Shown here: piece by piece, positions 11,170 to 19,342 of the stretch | Position numbering within the stretch: position 1 is the first letter of the stretch | Layout of the letters: each line of letters starts with the position of its first letter | Source of the DNA: Pseudomonadota bacterium | Lineage (GTDB): Bacteria > Desulfobacterota > Desulfovibrionia > Desulfovibrionales > Desulfovibrionaceae | NCBI GenBank assembly: GCA_018817515.1 | Contig: JAHIUD010000043.1 | Location: 1 to 49,735, forward strand | DNA: 49,735 nucleotides | Reading direction: 5' to 3' | Position numbers and translations under genes: made by a program | The notes under the pieces: model-generated | Databases searched by the model: none | Told to the model about the DNA's origin: nothing | What the model saw: only the letters and a program-made list of their open reading frames with translations

Positions 11170-11427
11170 ATGCCCATATTCGAATATGTCTGCAAACGGT
11201 GCAAGAACCAGTTCGAGGAAATTGTCTTCGGCCAGGAAGAGACGGCGGCGTGCCCCTCCTGCGGGTCCACCAAGACGGAGAAGCTCATGAGCTGCTGCCG
11301 CGCCAAGACCGGCGGGGCCAAAGGCGCGGGCGGAGGCGACGACGCCCCGGCGGCCACCGCGTCCGCACCCTCGTCCCGTGGCGGCTGCGCAGGCTGCTCC
11401 GGCGGCTCCTGCTCCACCTGCGGCTAG
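11170..11427 (+). CDS. FmdB-family zinc-ribbon protein
   Basis: 85 residues. The N-terminus [11 protein letters not shown] is the FmdB signature; CxxC pairs at Cys8/Cys11 and Cys28/Cys31 would bind one zinc. The second half is unusual: a Gly/Ala/Ser stretch ending in a Cys-Gly-rich tail ([15 protein letters not shown]) with four more cysteines. FmdB-like proteins are small regulators of uncertain role. AAGGAACCAGCC precedes the ATG. It is 16 bases upstream of hemC and probably shares its transcript. Confidence 0.82.
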   Translation: MPIFEYVCKRCKNQFEEIVFGQEETAACPSCGSTKTEKLMSCCRAKTGGAKGAGGGDDAPAATASAPSSRGGCAGCSGGSCSTCG

Positions 11428-11443
11428 GTCGGCGGTCCATCTG

Positions 11444-12370
11444 ATGAAACACGTCACCATCGCCACGCGCGGCAGCATGCTGGCCCTCTGGCAGGCCGAG
11501 CACATTTCGTCGCTTCTGCGCGCCCAGTACCCCGGCCTCGAAGTTGAGCTGCTGAAGATCAAGACCACCGGCGACAAGATCCTGGACGTGCCCCTGGCCA
11601 AGGTCGGCGGCAAGGGCCTGTTCGTGAAGGAGATCGAGGAGGCGCTGCTGGACGGCCGCGCGGACCTCGCCGTGCACAGCATGAAGGACGTGCCCACCGA
11701 GCTGCCGCCCGAGCTCATCGTGGGGGTCAATCCCGTGCGCGAGGCCCCCACGGACTCACTGTTGTCCGTGCAGTACGACGGCCTGGACGCCCTGCCCAAG
11801 GGCGCCAAAGTCGGCACCAGCAGCCTGCGCCGCCAGGCCCAGCTTTTGACCCTGCGGCCCGATCTGGTCATCGAGTCCTTGCGCGGCAACCTGGACACCC
11901 GCGTGCGCAAACTCCTTGAGGGCCAGTTCGACGCCATCGTGGTGGCCACTGCGGGCCTGAACCGTTTGAATCTTTCCGCGCCCAAGCACGAGATCCTCGG
12001 CCCGCCGCGCTTCCTGCCAGCCGTGGCCCAGGGGGCGCTGGGCATCGAATACCGCCGGGATCGCCCGGAGATGGCCGAGCTTCTGGCCTTCCTGAACCAC
12101 CCGGAAACTGCGGCCCAGGTGGCTGCCGAGCGCGCCTTCCTGACCGGCCTGGACGGCGGCTGCCAGGTGCCCATCGCGGCCTGGAGCCAGCTTGCGGGCG
12201 ATCAGCTGAGCCTCACTGGCTTCGTGGCCGGGGTCAATGGCGAGACCCCCATCCGGCTCTCGGCCAGCGGCACGGCGGACAAGGCCTGGGACCTGGGCGC
12301 GAAGCTGGCGGACCAGGTGCTGGCCGCCGGCGGCAAGGCCATCCTGGACGAGGTCTACGCCAGGAGCTAG
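11444..12370 (+). CDS. hemC: Porphobilinogen deaminase (hydroxymethylbilane synthase)
   Basis: Joins four porphobilinogen units into hydroxymethylbilane for haem, sirohaem and corrinoid synthesis in the cytosol; 308 residues. Visible are the N-terminal [13 protein letters not shown], the catalytic Asp82 in HSMKDVPTE, the conserved [10 protein letters not shown], and Cys240 in LDGGCQVP, which carries the dipyrromethane cofactor. All catalytic residues are intact. The start at 11444 was preferred over an in-frame start 66 bases upstream because [10 protein letters not shown] is the family N-terminus. It is followed 19 bases later by a helix-hairpin-helix gene. Confidence 0.96.
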   Translation: MKHVTIATRGSMLALWQAEHISSLLRAQYPGLEVELLKIKTTGDKILDVPLAKVGGKGLFVKEIEEALLDGRADLAVHSMKDVPTELPPELIVGVNPVREAPTDSLLSVQYDGLDALPKGAKVGTSSLRRQAQLLTLRPDLVIESLRGNLDTRVRKLLEGQFDAIVVATAGLNRLNLSAPKHEILGPPRFLPAVAQGALGIEYRRDRPEMAELLAFLNHPETAAQVAAERAFLTGLDGGCQVPIAAWSQLAGDQLSLTGFVAGVNGETPIRLSASGTADKAWDLGAKLADQVLAAGGKAILDEVYARS

Positions 12371-12389
12371 TCATTATGCAGGAGTTGGC

Positions 12390-12662
12390 ATGGGCGCAGT
12401 TCCCGATCCGCATGTCCTGAAGGACTTCCGGCGCATTCCCGGCGTGGGCAAGGCCATCGCCGTGGACCTCTGGGACCTGGGTTTGCGCAGCGTTGACGCG
12501 TTGCGCGGGCGCGACCCGGAAACGCTCTACGCCGACATGGAAGTGCTGGCCGGGCGGCACGTGGACCGTTGCATGCTCTATGTCCTGCGTTGCGCCGTAT
12601 ACTTCGCCGAGACCGCCGAGCCGGACCCCGAACGCCTGAAGTGGTGGAACTGGAAGGACTGA
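12390..12662 (+). CDS. Helix-hairpin-helix protein, Cdd1 family
   Basis: 90 residues matching the family called 'pathogenicity locus' Cdd1, a small HhH protein with no established role. The HhH motif FRRIPGVGKAIAVDLWDLG is at about residues 13-31, as in DNA-binding or protein-protein HhH units. Two conserved-looking cysteines follow in DRCMLYVLRCAVYF. The end LKWWNWKD is typical of the family. GGAG lies 5 bases before ATG 12390. It is downstream of hemC and ends just before a strong terminator. Confidence 0.82.
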   Translation: MGAVPDPHVLKDFRRIPGVGKAIAVDLWDLGLRSVDALRGRDPETLYADMEVLAGRHVDRCMLYVLRCAVYFAETAEPDPERLKWWNWKD

Positions 12663-12688
12663 TCGCCACTGATTGATTCCGCAAGACG

Positions 12689-12731
12689 CCGAAAGGGCTG
12701 GCCTGGGAACTCCCTGGGCCAGCCCTTTCGG
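12689..12731. terminator. Bidirectional terminator between converging genes
   Basis: A 15-base arm (12689-12703) pairs perfectly with 12717-12731 around a 13-base loop. T-runs are poor (TTGTG), but the stem lies between the converging HhH gene and the 48-residue minus-strand gene, so it can serve both. Confidence 0.7.
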
Positions 12732-12750
12732 TTGTGTGAGCCGGGCGCCT

Positions 12751-12897
12751 TTACACGGGCACGGGTTTTGGCTGCGCGCCGTGGTGGAGCACCTGGGGGA
12801 AGCACACGAGGATGCCGCCCATGATCAGGCCACCGATGACGGTCTTCACCAGGCCGTCGGTCATTCGCGTGGCCCTGTCGCCAAGGTCCTTCCACAT
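12751..12897 (-). CDS. Small single-helix membrane protein, 48 residues
   Basis: A short gene easy to miss. On the minus strand ATG 12897 follows a strong ribosome site, GAGGGGGAGGGAGCGCA, and opens a 48-codon frame ending at TAA 12753-12751. The product starts MWKDLGDRATRMTDG, continues with a hydrophobic segment (about 17-36, LVKTVIGGLIMGGILVCF) and ends in a short Pro-rich tail. It resembles small membrane proteins with a cytoplasmic basic start. It lies downstream of the chemoreceptor gene on the same strand but is separated from it by a hairpin at 12916-12940. No homologue is recognised. Confidence 0.6.
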   Translation of the reverse strand: MWKDLGDRATRMTDGLVKTVIGGLIMGGILVCFPQVLHHGAQPKPVPV

Positions 12898-13003
12898 TGC
12901 GCTCCCTCCCCCTCGCCAGCCCGCCGCAGGCGCGGGCTGGAAAGCCGATTGAGATCGATGCGGGCGGGGCCTGCGCCGCTGGAAGCGTCTGTCGACGCCC
13001 GCC

Positions 13004-15022
13004 TTAGCTCTTCTGATTCACCATGCCGTCCATGATGTCGCGCAGTTGTGAGGCCAGGGCCTTGAGCTCCTCCACCTTGCGGGCGGCCTCGTCCATGCCG
13101 ACAGATGTGCGTTGGGCGATGTCGCTGATGGATGCCACGGACATGTTGATCTCGGCGCTGGTGGCGGACTGCTCCTCCACTGCCGCAGCGATGCTGCGGA
13201 CCTGGTCCGTGGTGCGGTTGGACATGACCACGATTTCCTGCAGGGCCTCGCCGGAGGTGCTGGCCAGCGTGGCGGTCTGCTCGATGGTGTGGACGGTGCC
13301 GTCCACGTGCTCAACGTTGGTGCGCGTGCCGCGCTGGATGTTGGAGATGGCGTCGCCCACTTCCTTGGTGGCGGTCATGGTCTTTTCGGCCAGCTTGCGC
13401 ACTTCGTCGGCGACAACAGCGAAGCCTCGTCCTGCGTCGCCTGCGCGCGCCGCTTCAATGGCGGCGTTGAGCGCGAGCAGGTTGGTCTGGTCGGCGATGT
13501 CGCTGATGACGTTCATGATCTGGCCGATGGCCTCGGCCTGCTTGCCCAGCCCTGCCATTTCGCTCTTGAGCTCCACAGCCTGGCTTTGCACCTGCTTCAC
13601 GGACTCCATGACCTGCCGCACCACGCCCTCGCCGCTCTGGGCCTTCTGGGCCGCATTGTCCGCGCCATTGGCCGCGCCGGAGGCGCTTTCGGCGGCTGAG
13701 TGGATGGCGTCGCTCATCTCGCTCATGGCGGTGGAGGTGTGGACAACCCGCTCAAGCTGTTGGGCCGCGCCGTCTTCCACCTCGCCGATGAGCGATTCCA
13801 GGGCGGCGGAGCACTGGGTCAGGGTGCGCACCACGTCTTCAGCGCTTTGCGCGGCTTCGGTGACGGCCTTGTTCTGGGCCAGGATGCGCGCCTCTTGCCC
13901 GCGAAGTTCGGTCAGGTCCGTGTACAGGCACAGCGCGCCCATGAGCGCGCCGGTGATGTTGTTGTAGAGCGGCGAGGCCACGATGTTGATCTGGCGCTTG
14001 CCGCCCTTGCGGCCGGTAAGCTCCACCTCGCGGGAGATGGTGCGCTTCTCCGCCATGGCCGTGCTGAGCACGGTCTGGCGCGAGGCGTCGCCGTAGAAGA
14101 AGAGGGCCACGTTCTGGCCATAATGGTCTTCGGGCTTGCCTTCCTGTTCGAGAATATCAACGAGAGCCTGGTTGGTCTGGATCAGCGTACTTGCCTCATC
14201 CACCACGACGTAGGGCGACATGATGCCGTTGAGCACCCCCTGAGTGTACCCCAGCGAGGTTTGGACCTTCTCGGCCATGGCGCACAGGGCCTCGCCGACC
14301 TCACGGAATTCGCCCTGGAAATTGCCCTCCAGGCACTGGTTGAAGTTGCCTTCGGCCTGGCTGCGGGCAAAGCTGCGGATGTTCGTCAACGACCCCAGGA
14401 TCATGCGCCAGGCCAAGACGAGCAGGACCACGACCAGGGCGAGAATGGCGCCCACCGTGCCCAGAGTGACCCACAAGGCCTTGGCCTCGCGGGCGGTGTA
14501 AGCTTCGTAGGCGGTCTTGGACTTGGTGGCCTGCTCATCCATGAGCTTCTGGACCACGGCCTTGACCTCGCGCCACTTCTTGGTCTCCTTGTCGTTCAAA
14601 ACGTCCGCCGCAGCCTGGATCTTGGCGTCCAGGGCCAGGGTCATGACCTCGCTCTTCAGGGCGTGGTCCGCGTCCCACAGCGGGCCGAGGGCGCGCAGCT
14701 GCTCCTGCGCCGGTCCCTTGGCCAGGGCGGTGGCCTCTTGCAGGGCCTTGCGGAACTTGGCGTCAGCGGCGTCATAGTTGGCCTTGGCTTTCTTGTCGGC
14801 GGGGTTGAGCAGCACGTTGCGCGTGGCCTGGCCGGTCTGCAGGCCCTGGGCGTACATCTCCTGGAGGTGCCCCAGCAGGGCTTCATCCACGTGGATGATC
14901 TCCTCGAAGGTGCGCGCGGTGCGCTGGGCGGACAGCGTGAAGAGCAAAAGGGTAACTGCGAACCCGGCAAGGGTGACGGCGGCAAGCAGGGCGAGCAAAG
15001 CTTTAATGCTCAAGCGTTTCAA
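13004..15022 (-). CDS. Methyl-accepting chemotaxis protein with PAS domain
   Basis: Inner-membrane chemoreceptor of 672 residues. The first helix is at about 7-28, a helical-bundle (4HB-type) periplasmic sensor at about 30-175, and the second helix at about 180-207, followed by a HAMP region. A PAS domain follows (about 260-370, with the [24 protein letters not shown] end typical of PAS/PAC). The C-terminal signalling hairpin has the near-invariant [18 protein letters not shown] and [14 protein letters not shown]. The PAS domain placed after HAMP suggests a second, cytoplasmic input such as redox or a ligand; no haem-binding CxxCH is present. A TTGACA lies at 15130-15125 on this strand but its -10 partner is weak. 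Confidence 0.93.
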   Translation of the reverse strand: MKRLSIKALLALLAAVTLAGFAVTLLLFTLSAQRTARTFEEIIHVDEALLGHLQEMYAQGLQTGQATRNVLLNPADKKAKANYDAADAKFRKALQEATALAKGPAQEQLRALGPLWDADHALKSEVMTLALDAKIQAAADVLNDKETKKWREVKAVVQKLMDEQATKSKTAYEAYTAREAKALWVTLGTVGAILALVVVLLVLAWRMILGSLTNIRSFARSQAEGNFNQCLEGNFQGEFREVGEALCAMAEKVQTSLGYTQGVLNGIMSPYVVVDEASTLIQTNQALVDILEQEGKPEDHYGQNVALFFYGDASRQTVLSTAMAEKRTISREVELTGRKGGKRQINIVASPLYNNITGALMGALCLYTDLTELRGQEARILAQNKAVTEAAQSAEDVVRTLTQCSAALESLIGEVEDGAAQQLERVVHTSTAMSEMSDAIHSAAESASGAANGADNAAQKAQSGEGVVRQVMESVKQVQSQAVELKSEMAGLGKQAEAIGQIMNVISDIADQTNLLALNAAIEAARAGDAGRGFAVVADEVRKLAEKTMTATKEVGDAISNIQRGTRTNVEHVDGTVHTIEQTATLASTSGEALQEIVVMSNRTTDQVRSIAAAVEEQSATSAEINMSVASISDIAQRTSVGMDEAARKVEELKALASQLRDIMDGMVNQKS

Positions 15023-15168
15023 GGAAACCTCCAGGGGGTATGTGTCGATCCCTTCGTCCTGTGGGACGGCGTACGTTTACGCTACGGGTTACTACCCTAA
15101 CGCTGTACATGTAACATATGTGTTTGTCAAAGATATGCGAAAAGGTGTGGATACTATTTGTCCGGTCA

Positions 15169-15723
15169 CTAGAATACAACAGCCTCGAACCAGAAGATTT
15201 CCGTCTCCGGCTCGCGCCAGGCGTTTGCGGGCAGTCCGGCCTTGCGGCAGGTCTGGGCCAGGAACTGTTCGCGGTCCCAGCCCCATTCCACCGGAACCTG
15301 GGGCAGCAGCAGGCCCTGGTTGCCGCCCCGGCGCATGATCAGCCCGTGCCGGCCGATCTTCACCCGTTGCGGGTCCGGGCAGGGCTCAAGCGGCCCCATG
15401 ATGGAAATTTCGAGTTCCAGGCCGTCCATCTCAGCCACGGTCAGCGGGTTGAAGCGCGGGTCCTGGAAGGCCGCCGCCAGGGCCATGTTCCAGACGGTCT
15501 GGTAGAGCGGTCCGCGGCCCACGAGGTTGCCTATGCAGCCGCGCAGGTTCCCGCCGCGCTTCAGCGTCACAAAGGCCCCCAGCTCGCTTTTCAGCAGTTC
15601 GGTCGCTGGCTCCGGCGGCGTCGCCGGTCCACGGCCCGTGAGCTGGCTGGCGATGGCCAGGCGTACAAGATCCTTCAGGTAGCTTTGTTCTTCGGCCGAG
15701 AGGCTCAGGTGGAAGGAGTCCAT
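15169..15723 (-). CDS. AMMECR1-domain protein (AmmeMemoRadiSam system protein A)
   Basis: 184 residues. Family signatures are LGAFVTLKRGGNLRGCIGNL (about 50-69), AFQDPRFNPLT, and ELEISIMGPLEP. This matches protein A of the AmmeMemoRadiSam group, which in many genomes sits with a Memo-like protein and a radical SAM enzyme; those partners are not in this window. The exact chemistry is unknown. It lies 19 bases after purN on the same strand, so it is probably co-transcribed. The start is preceded by GGAGGTTTCC, a strong ribosome site. Confidence 0.87.
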   Translation of the reverse strand: MDSFHLSLSAEEQSYLKDLVRLAIASQLTGRGPATPPEPATELLKSELGAFVTLKRGGNLRGCIGNLVGRGPLYQTVWNMALAAAFQDPRFNPLTVAEMDGLELEISIMGPLEPCPDPQRVKIGRHGLIMRRGGNQGLLLPQVPVEWGWDREQFLAQTCRKAGLPANAWREPETEIFWFEAVVF

Positions 15724-15741
15724 GGAAACCTCCGGGTGGCG

Positions 15742-16446
15742 TCAGGCGTCTTTGGGCAGGAAGTCTTGCTCCAGGCCGGGGCTGGCCAGGTAGGGCAGGG
15801 CGTTTTGGCCGCAGGTGGCTGGCTGCGCTCCCTGCACATGCACGTGGCGGTCCCGGACGGACAAGCGCCCCTGGGCCAGCCAGGACACGGCCTGGGGGTA
15901 GATGCAGTGCTCCAGCTTGAGGATGCGCGCGGCCAGGCCCTCGTGGTCGTCGCCCGGCAGGGCGGGCACGGCGGCCTGAATGATCACCGGGCCGTGGTCC
16001 ATGATCTCGTCCACGAAGTGCACGCTGCATCCGGCCAGACGCACGCCGTAGTCGCACGCGTCTGCGGCGCCGTGGGTGCCGGGAAAGCTGGGCAATAGCG
16101 CGGGGTGGATGTTCACAACGGCTTGGGGAAAGGCGCGCAGGAATTCCGGGGTCAGCATGCGCATGAACCCGGCCAGCAGCACCGCGCCCGTGCCAGAGCT
16201 GATGCCGTGGTCGTTTATGACGCGCACCATCTCGGCGTCGAAGCCCTGGCGCGAGGAGAAATCCGTGTGCGGACGGCTCCAGGTGGACACGCTCCGGTTG
16301 CGGGCGCGCACCAGGCCATAGGCGTCGGGCTTGTTGGACAGGACAACGCGGACCTCGGCATCGATGACGCCCGCTTCGATCTTGTCCAGGATGGACTGTA
16401 GGTTGGAACCGCCGCCGGAGACGAGTACGGCCAGGGGAAAGGGCAT
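15742..16446 (-). CDS. purN: Phosphoribosylglycinamide formyltransferase
   Basis: Transfers the formyl group of 10-formyl-tetrahydrofolate to GAR in purine synthesis; 234 residues. The N-terminal LVSGGGSNLQS binds the phosphate. The catalytic Asn and His are in VVNIHPALLPSFPG, and the catalytic Asp in HFVDEIMDHGPVI. ATG 16446 is preferred because GGAG lies 5 bases before it; GTG 16452 would add two residues. A C-terminal tail of roughly 20 residues beyond the usual end (ATCGQNALPYLASPG...) is atypical. It is divergent from the secreted-protein gene at 16645. Confidence 0.94.
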   Translation of the reverse strand: MPFPLAVLVSGGGSNLQSILDKIEAGVIDAEVRVVLSNKPDAYGLVRARNRSVSTWSRPHTDFSSRQGFDAEMVRVINDHGISSGTGAVLLAGFMRMLTPEFLRAFPQAVVNIHPALLPSFPGTHGAADACDYGVRLAGCSVHFVDEIMDHGPVIIQAAVPALPGDDHEGLAARILKLEHCIYPQAVSWLAQGRLSVRDRHVHVQGAQPATCGQNALPYLASPGLEQDFLPKDA

Positions 16447-16559
16447 GGGCACTCCATGTTTTGGCTTGGCCGCGCCGGATCAGGCAGGTGCGGCACTCAG
16501 GGCTCTCTAGCCTCTTTCGTGGCGGAAGGGAACCGCCGAAAACCAGGCGCTGCTTGCGC

Positions 16560-16588
16560 TTGTCAACCGCGCTGCGAGTGCTTATATT
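16560..16588 (+). promoter_or_regulatory. Sigma-70-type promoter for the secreted protein at 16645
   Basis: TTGTCA (16560-16565), a 17-base spacer and TATATT (16583-16588) are close to consensus and end 56 bases before the start codon. Confidence 0.65.
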
Positions 16589-16644
16589 CACAGTGCATGC
16601 GGTGAGGTATTTTGCCTTAACCGCCAACATAGCAGAGGGAATTA

Positions 16645-17823
16645 ATGTCGATAGCGACCGTTACCCGCCGTCTGAGCGGGCTGTGTCTTGTTTTGTTCGC
16701 TGCACTCGTCCTTTTCGCACCCGGCCAGGCTCAGGCCGCCCCCCTGCCCCAGCCCGTGGAGCAGAGCCTGGGCGCGCTTCTTGACTTAAGCCTGAAACGC
16801 AACGCTGAAGTCAACCAGGAGAGCTTTCAGGGAGTGCTTGATTTTGTGTCCCAGGCCAAGGGCGACGCCCGCGACCTGATCCCCGCGCGCCGTTTCGACG
16901 CCAACGGGACCGTGCTGCGCGTGACCATGAAGACCTCGCTCTCCCGGCTCATGCGCTACTGCTACAACCCGGCCATCCCGAACTACCTGATCTTCCCCAG
17001 CGTTCTGCGCCTGGGCGGCTGGCACAAGGGCAGCGACATCCTGGACAAGGACACCAAGCCCTGGCTGCACCTGGCCAAGCTGGACAAGCCCGTGGCCCTG
17101 TGGGGCTCGGAATACGAGGTCAACGCCCCGGATTCCTTCGGCGGCGGCTACTACCGCTATGACCTGAACCGGCTGATCATCCTGACCAAGGTCAACGGCA
17201 AGAACGTGCTCATCTCGGTCAGCAAGCAGAAGGACAAGTCCAGCGTGGGCAAGAAGGCCGTCATCCTCGACGACGGCGACTGGAGCTACTTCTACTCCGG
17301 CATCAACGGCCTGAACAAGGGCCTCATCGGCTGGGCCGACACCTACATGTACGACTCCGCCTCGGTGCAGGTGTTCATCGAGGACTCCCCCAACCAGACC
17401 ACCTTCATGCTCTTCAAGTGGCTGCGCGCTGGCTGGGCCGGAATGAACATGGTCCAGAAGGACCACATCAACGAGGGCTCCACCCGCTACGCCAAGGCCT
17501 TCAAGAAGATCGTGGAATCCGACCGCCTGCCCGACCCCGATGAGCTGGCCCTGCGCGTGCGCGAGCTGTCGACCATGAGCGACGCCGACCTGGAGCACAA
17601 GATCGCGGCATACTCCGTGGCCATCGAGAACATCGCCAAGAAGTCCCCGTCCATGGACAAGAGCGAATTCCAGAAGGTGGTGGAGGGCGGCAAGTACGGG
17701 CGCATCATGAACCGCGAGGAGCGCCTGAGCGCCATCCTGGTGGAGTACCTGAAGAGCCGTCTGGGCAAGACCCCGCTGGTGGATTTCACCGGCATGCCCA
17801 CCCTGCGCCACAAGGCCGGATAG
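16645..17823 (+). CDS. Secreted protein of unknown function
   Basis: 392 residues. A clear signal peptide (MSIATVTRRLSGL, a hydrophobic core, cleavage after AQA near residue 32) sends it to the periplasm or beyond. The mature part is mixed alpha/beta: a conserved-looking RYCYNPAIPNYLIFPS near 110, GGGYYRYDLNRLIILTKV, and a helical, charged C-terminal third. No membrane helix, lipobox or known catalytic motif was recognised, and it has only one obvious cysteine. It is monocistronic or leads a short run with the small Cys protein (26 bases on) and purU. The ATG has GAGGGAATTA before it and a good promoter at 16560-16588. Confidence 0.75.
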   Translation: MSIATVTRRLSGLCLVLFAALVLFAPGQAQAAPLPQPVEQSLGALLDLSLKRNAEVNQESFQGVLDFVSQAKGDARDLIPARRFDANGTVLRVTMKTSLSRLMRYCYNPAIPNYLIFPSVLRLGGWHKGSDILDKDTKPWLHLAKLDKPVALWGSEYEVNAPDSFGGGYYRYDLNRLIILTKVNGKNVLISVSKQKDKSSVGKKAVILDDGDWSYFYSGINGLNKGLIGWADTYMYDSASVQVFIEDSPNQTTFMLFKWLRAGWAGMNMVQKDHINEGSTRYAKAFKKIVESDRLPDPDELALRVRELSTMSDADLEHKIAAYSVAIENIAKKSPSMDKSEFQKVVEGGKYGRIMNREERLSAILVEYLKSRLGKTPLVDFTGMPTLRHKAG

Positions 17824-17849
17824 TCCCGGCCACCAGAGAGGAGCCTGCC

Positions 17850-18089
17850 ATGCTGCTGCCGGAATCCGACGCCAAGTTCAAGTATTGCCCGCTGCTCAAA
17901 ACGCGCGACGACAAGATGAAGTTCTGCCTGGGCTCCATGTGCATGCTCTGGAGGCACGCCGAGGCCGACAAGACCGGCGTGGACGACCTGGGCTTCTGCG
18001 GCGCGGCCGGGCCCGTGGCCATGCTCGCCGCGCTCTCCGGCGGCGACGAGACCGCGCCCAAGCCGTCCCTGTTCGGCGAGGACGACTAG
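17850..18089 (+). CDS. Small cysteine-containing protein of unknown function
   Basis: 79 residues, no signal peptide. Four cysteines (YCPLLKT, KFCLGSMC, GFCGAAG) could bind a metal or an iron-sulphur cluster; spacing does not match a family I recognise. The end is acidic (FGEDD). AGAGAGGAGCCTGCC precedes the ATG, a strong ribosome site. It sits between the secreted protein and purU, only 5 bases before the latter, so it is likely co-translated with purU. Its composition matches neighbouring genes, so it is probably a real gene. Confidence 0.65.
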   Translation: MLLPESDAKFKYCPLLKTRDDKMKFCLGSMCMLWRHAEADKTGVDDLGFCGAAGPVAMLAALSGGDETAPKPSLFGEDD

Positions 18090-18094
18090 CCCGG

Positions 18095-19036
18095 ATGCGC
18101 GGCCCAGCCTCGGCCAAGCCCCAGCCACCGGCGCCCCTGGCCGGGTGCGCGCGCCTGCTCGCACACTGCCCGGACCGCTCGGGCATCGTGGCCGCCGTGA
18201 GCGGCTTTCTGCACCAGCGCGGCGTGAACATCATCCACTCCGACCAGCACTCCACCGACCCCGAGGGCGGACGCTTCTTCATGCGCCAGGAGTTCTACCT
18301 GCCCGGCCTGGAAGGCAGCATCGAGGAACTCGCGCGCGATTTCGGCCGCGAAGTGGCCGACCGCTACCAGATGAACTGGAGCGTGGTGCTCGCCGGGCGC
18401 AAGAAGCGCGTGGCCGTGCTCGTGTCCAGGCTGGACCACGCCCTCATGGACCTCCTGTGGCGCGTGGGCCGCGGCGAACTGCACGCCGAGGTGCCCATCG
18501 TCATCAGCAACCACCCGGACCTCAGGCCCGCCGTGGAGGCCTTCGGCGTGCGCTTCGAGCATGTGCACGTGCCCGAAGTGCACGACGCCCCGCGCGGCCG
18601 CGGCCTCACCGTGCCTGAAGAAAAAATGCTGGCGCTGCTGGAGGCCCCGGAAGACCTGCCCGGCTGCCCCGTGGACCTGGTGGTGCTGGCGCGTTACATG
18701 CGCATCCTCTCGCCCGCCTTCGTCAAACGCTTCCCCCAGCGCATCATCAACATCCACCATTCCTTCCTGCCCGCCTTCGAGGGCGCGGACCCGTACCGCC
18801 GTGCCGTGGAACGCGGGGTCAAGCTCATCGGTGCCACCGCCCACTATGTCACCGGAAAACTCGACAAGGGCCCCATCATCGAGCAGGACGTCATCCGCGT
18901 TTCGCACCGGCACCGCCTGGACGAGCTGAAGATCCTGGGCCGCGACATCGAACGCCAGGTGCTCTCCCGCGCCGTGCGCTGGCACCTGGAAGACCGCGTG
19001 CTCGTCGACGGCAACAAGACCATCGTGTTCGCCTAG
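18095..19036 (+). CDS. purU: Formyltetrahydrofolate deformylase
   Basis: Hydrolyses 10-formyl-tetrahydrofolate to formate and tetrahydrofolate, balancing the one-carbon pool; cytosolic, 313 residues. An ACT domain at about 17-95 (CARLLAHCPDRSGIVAAVSGFL) senses amino acids such as glycine or methionine in relatives. The formyltransferase domain follows, with the catalytic residues in IINIHHSFLPAF and an Asp in VTGKLDKGPII. ATG 18095 lies 5 bases after the previous gene. It could supply formate, and it sits close to purN, which uses the same folate. Confidence 0.94.
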   Translation: MRGPASAKPQPPAPLAGCARLLAHCPDRSGIVAAVSGFLHQRGVNIIHSDQHSTDPEGGRFFMRQEFYLPGLEGSIEELARDFGREVADRYQMNWSVVLAGRKKRVAVLVSRLDHALMDLLWRVGRGELHAEVPIVISNHPDLRPAVEAFGVRFEHVHVPEVHDAPRGRGLTVPEEKMLALLEAPEDLPGCPVDLVVLARYMRILSPAFVKRFPQRIINIHHSFLPAFEGADPYRRAVERGVKLIGATAHYVTGKLDKGPIIEQDVIRVSHRHRLDELKILGRDIERQVLSRAVRWHLEDRVLVDGNKTIVFA

Positions 19037-19139
19037 ACAAGAGCCTCCGGCGGCCGTGGGCCTGAGGCCCCCGGACCCCCCCATACGGGCTGGCCGGGGC
19101 GGCTGGGGCAGAGGTGTCGGCTTGGCTGGCCTTGGCAAT

Positions 19140-19195
19140 GCGTGCGGAGTTTCGAGGGGGGACCCTCGAAACTCCGCACGCGGTTGGCCCTTTTT
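19140..19195 (+). terminator. 19-base-pair perfect hairpin with T-run
   Basis: Arms 19140-19158 and 19163-19181 are perfectly complementary with a GGGA loop; five T follow at 19191-19195. As a terminator it would end the purU transcript, but the stem is far longer than needed, so it could also be a mobile or structural element. Confidence 0.6.
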
Positions 19196-19252
19196 AAGAG
19201 GCTTGGTGAAGAGGCCAGGAGCAAGACGCTCTCCCGTGGCTCCCCAAAGAAA

Positions 19253-19296
19253 GCCGGAAGGGCTGTTCAGGTTCCTCCTGAAACAGCCCTTCCGGC
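19253..19296. terminator. Second strong hairpin, probable bidirectional terminator
   Basis: Arms 19253-19267 and 19282-19296 pair perfectly, and an inner TCAGG/CCTGA extends the stem with one bulged base. It lies between converging genes (purU and the 533-residue gene). There is no clear T-run on either side. Confidence 0.5.
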
Positions 19297-19342
19297 GCAA
19301 TGAGGGGGTCTGGGGGACTTCAAGTCCCCCAGCCGCCGGAGG

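Noticed and set aside
13023-15100. Long plus-strand frames opposite the chemoreceptor
   Set aside because: The minus-strand frame carries the conserved MCP signalling motif. The opposite frames are Ser/Ala or Gly/Leu-rich shadows.
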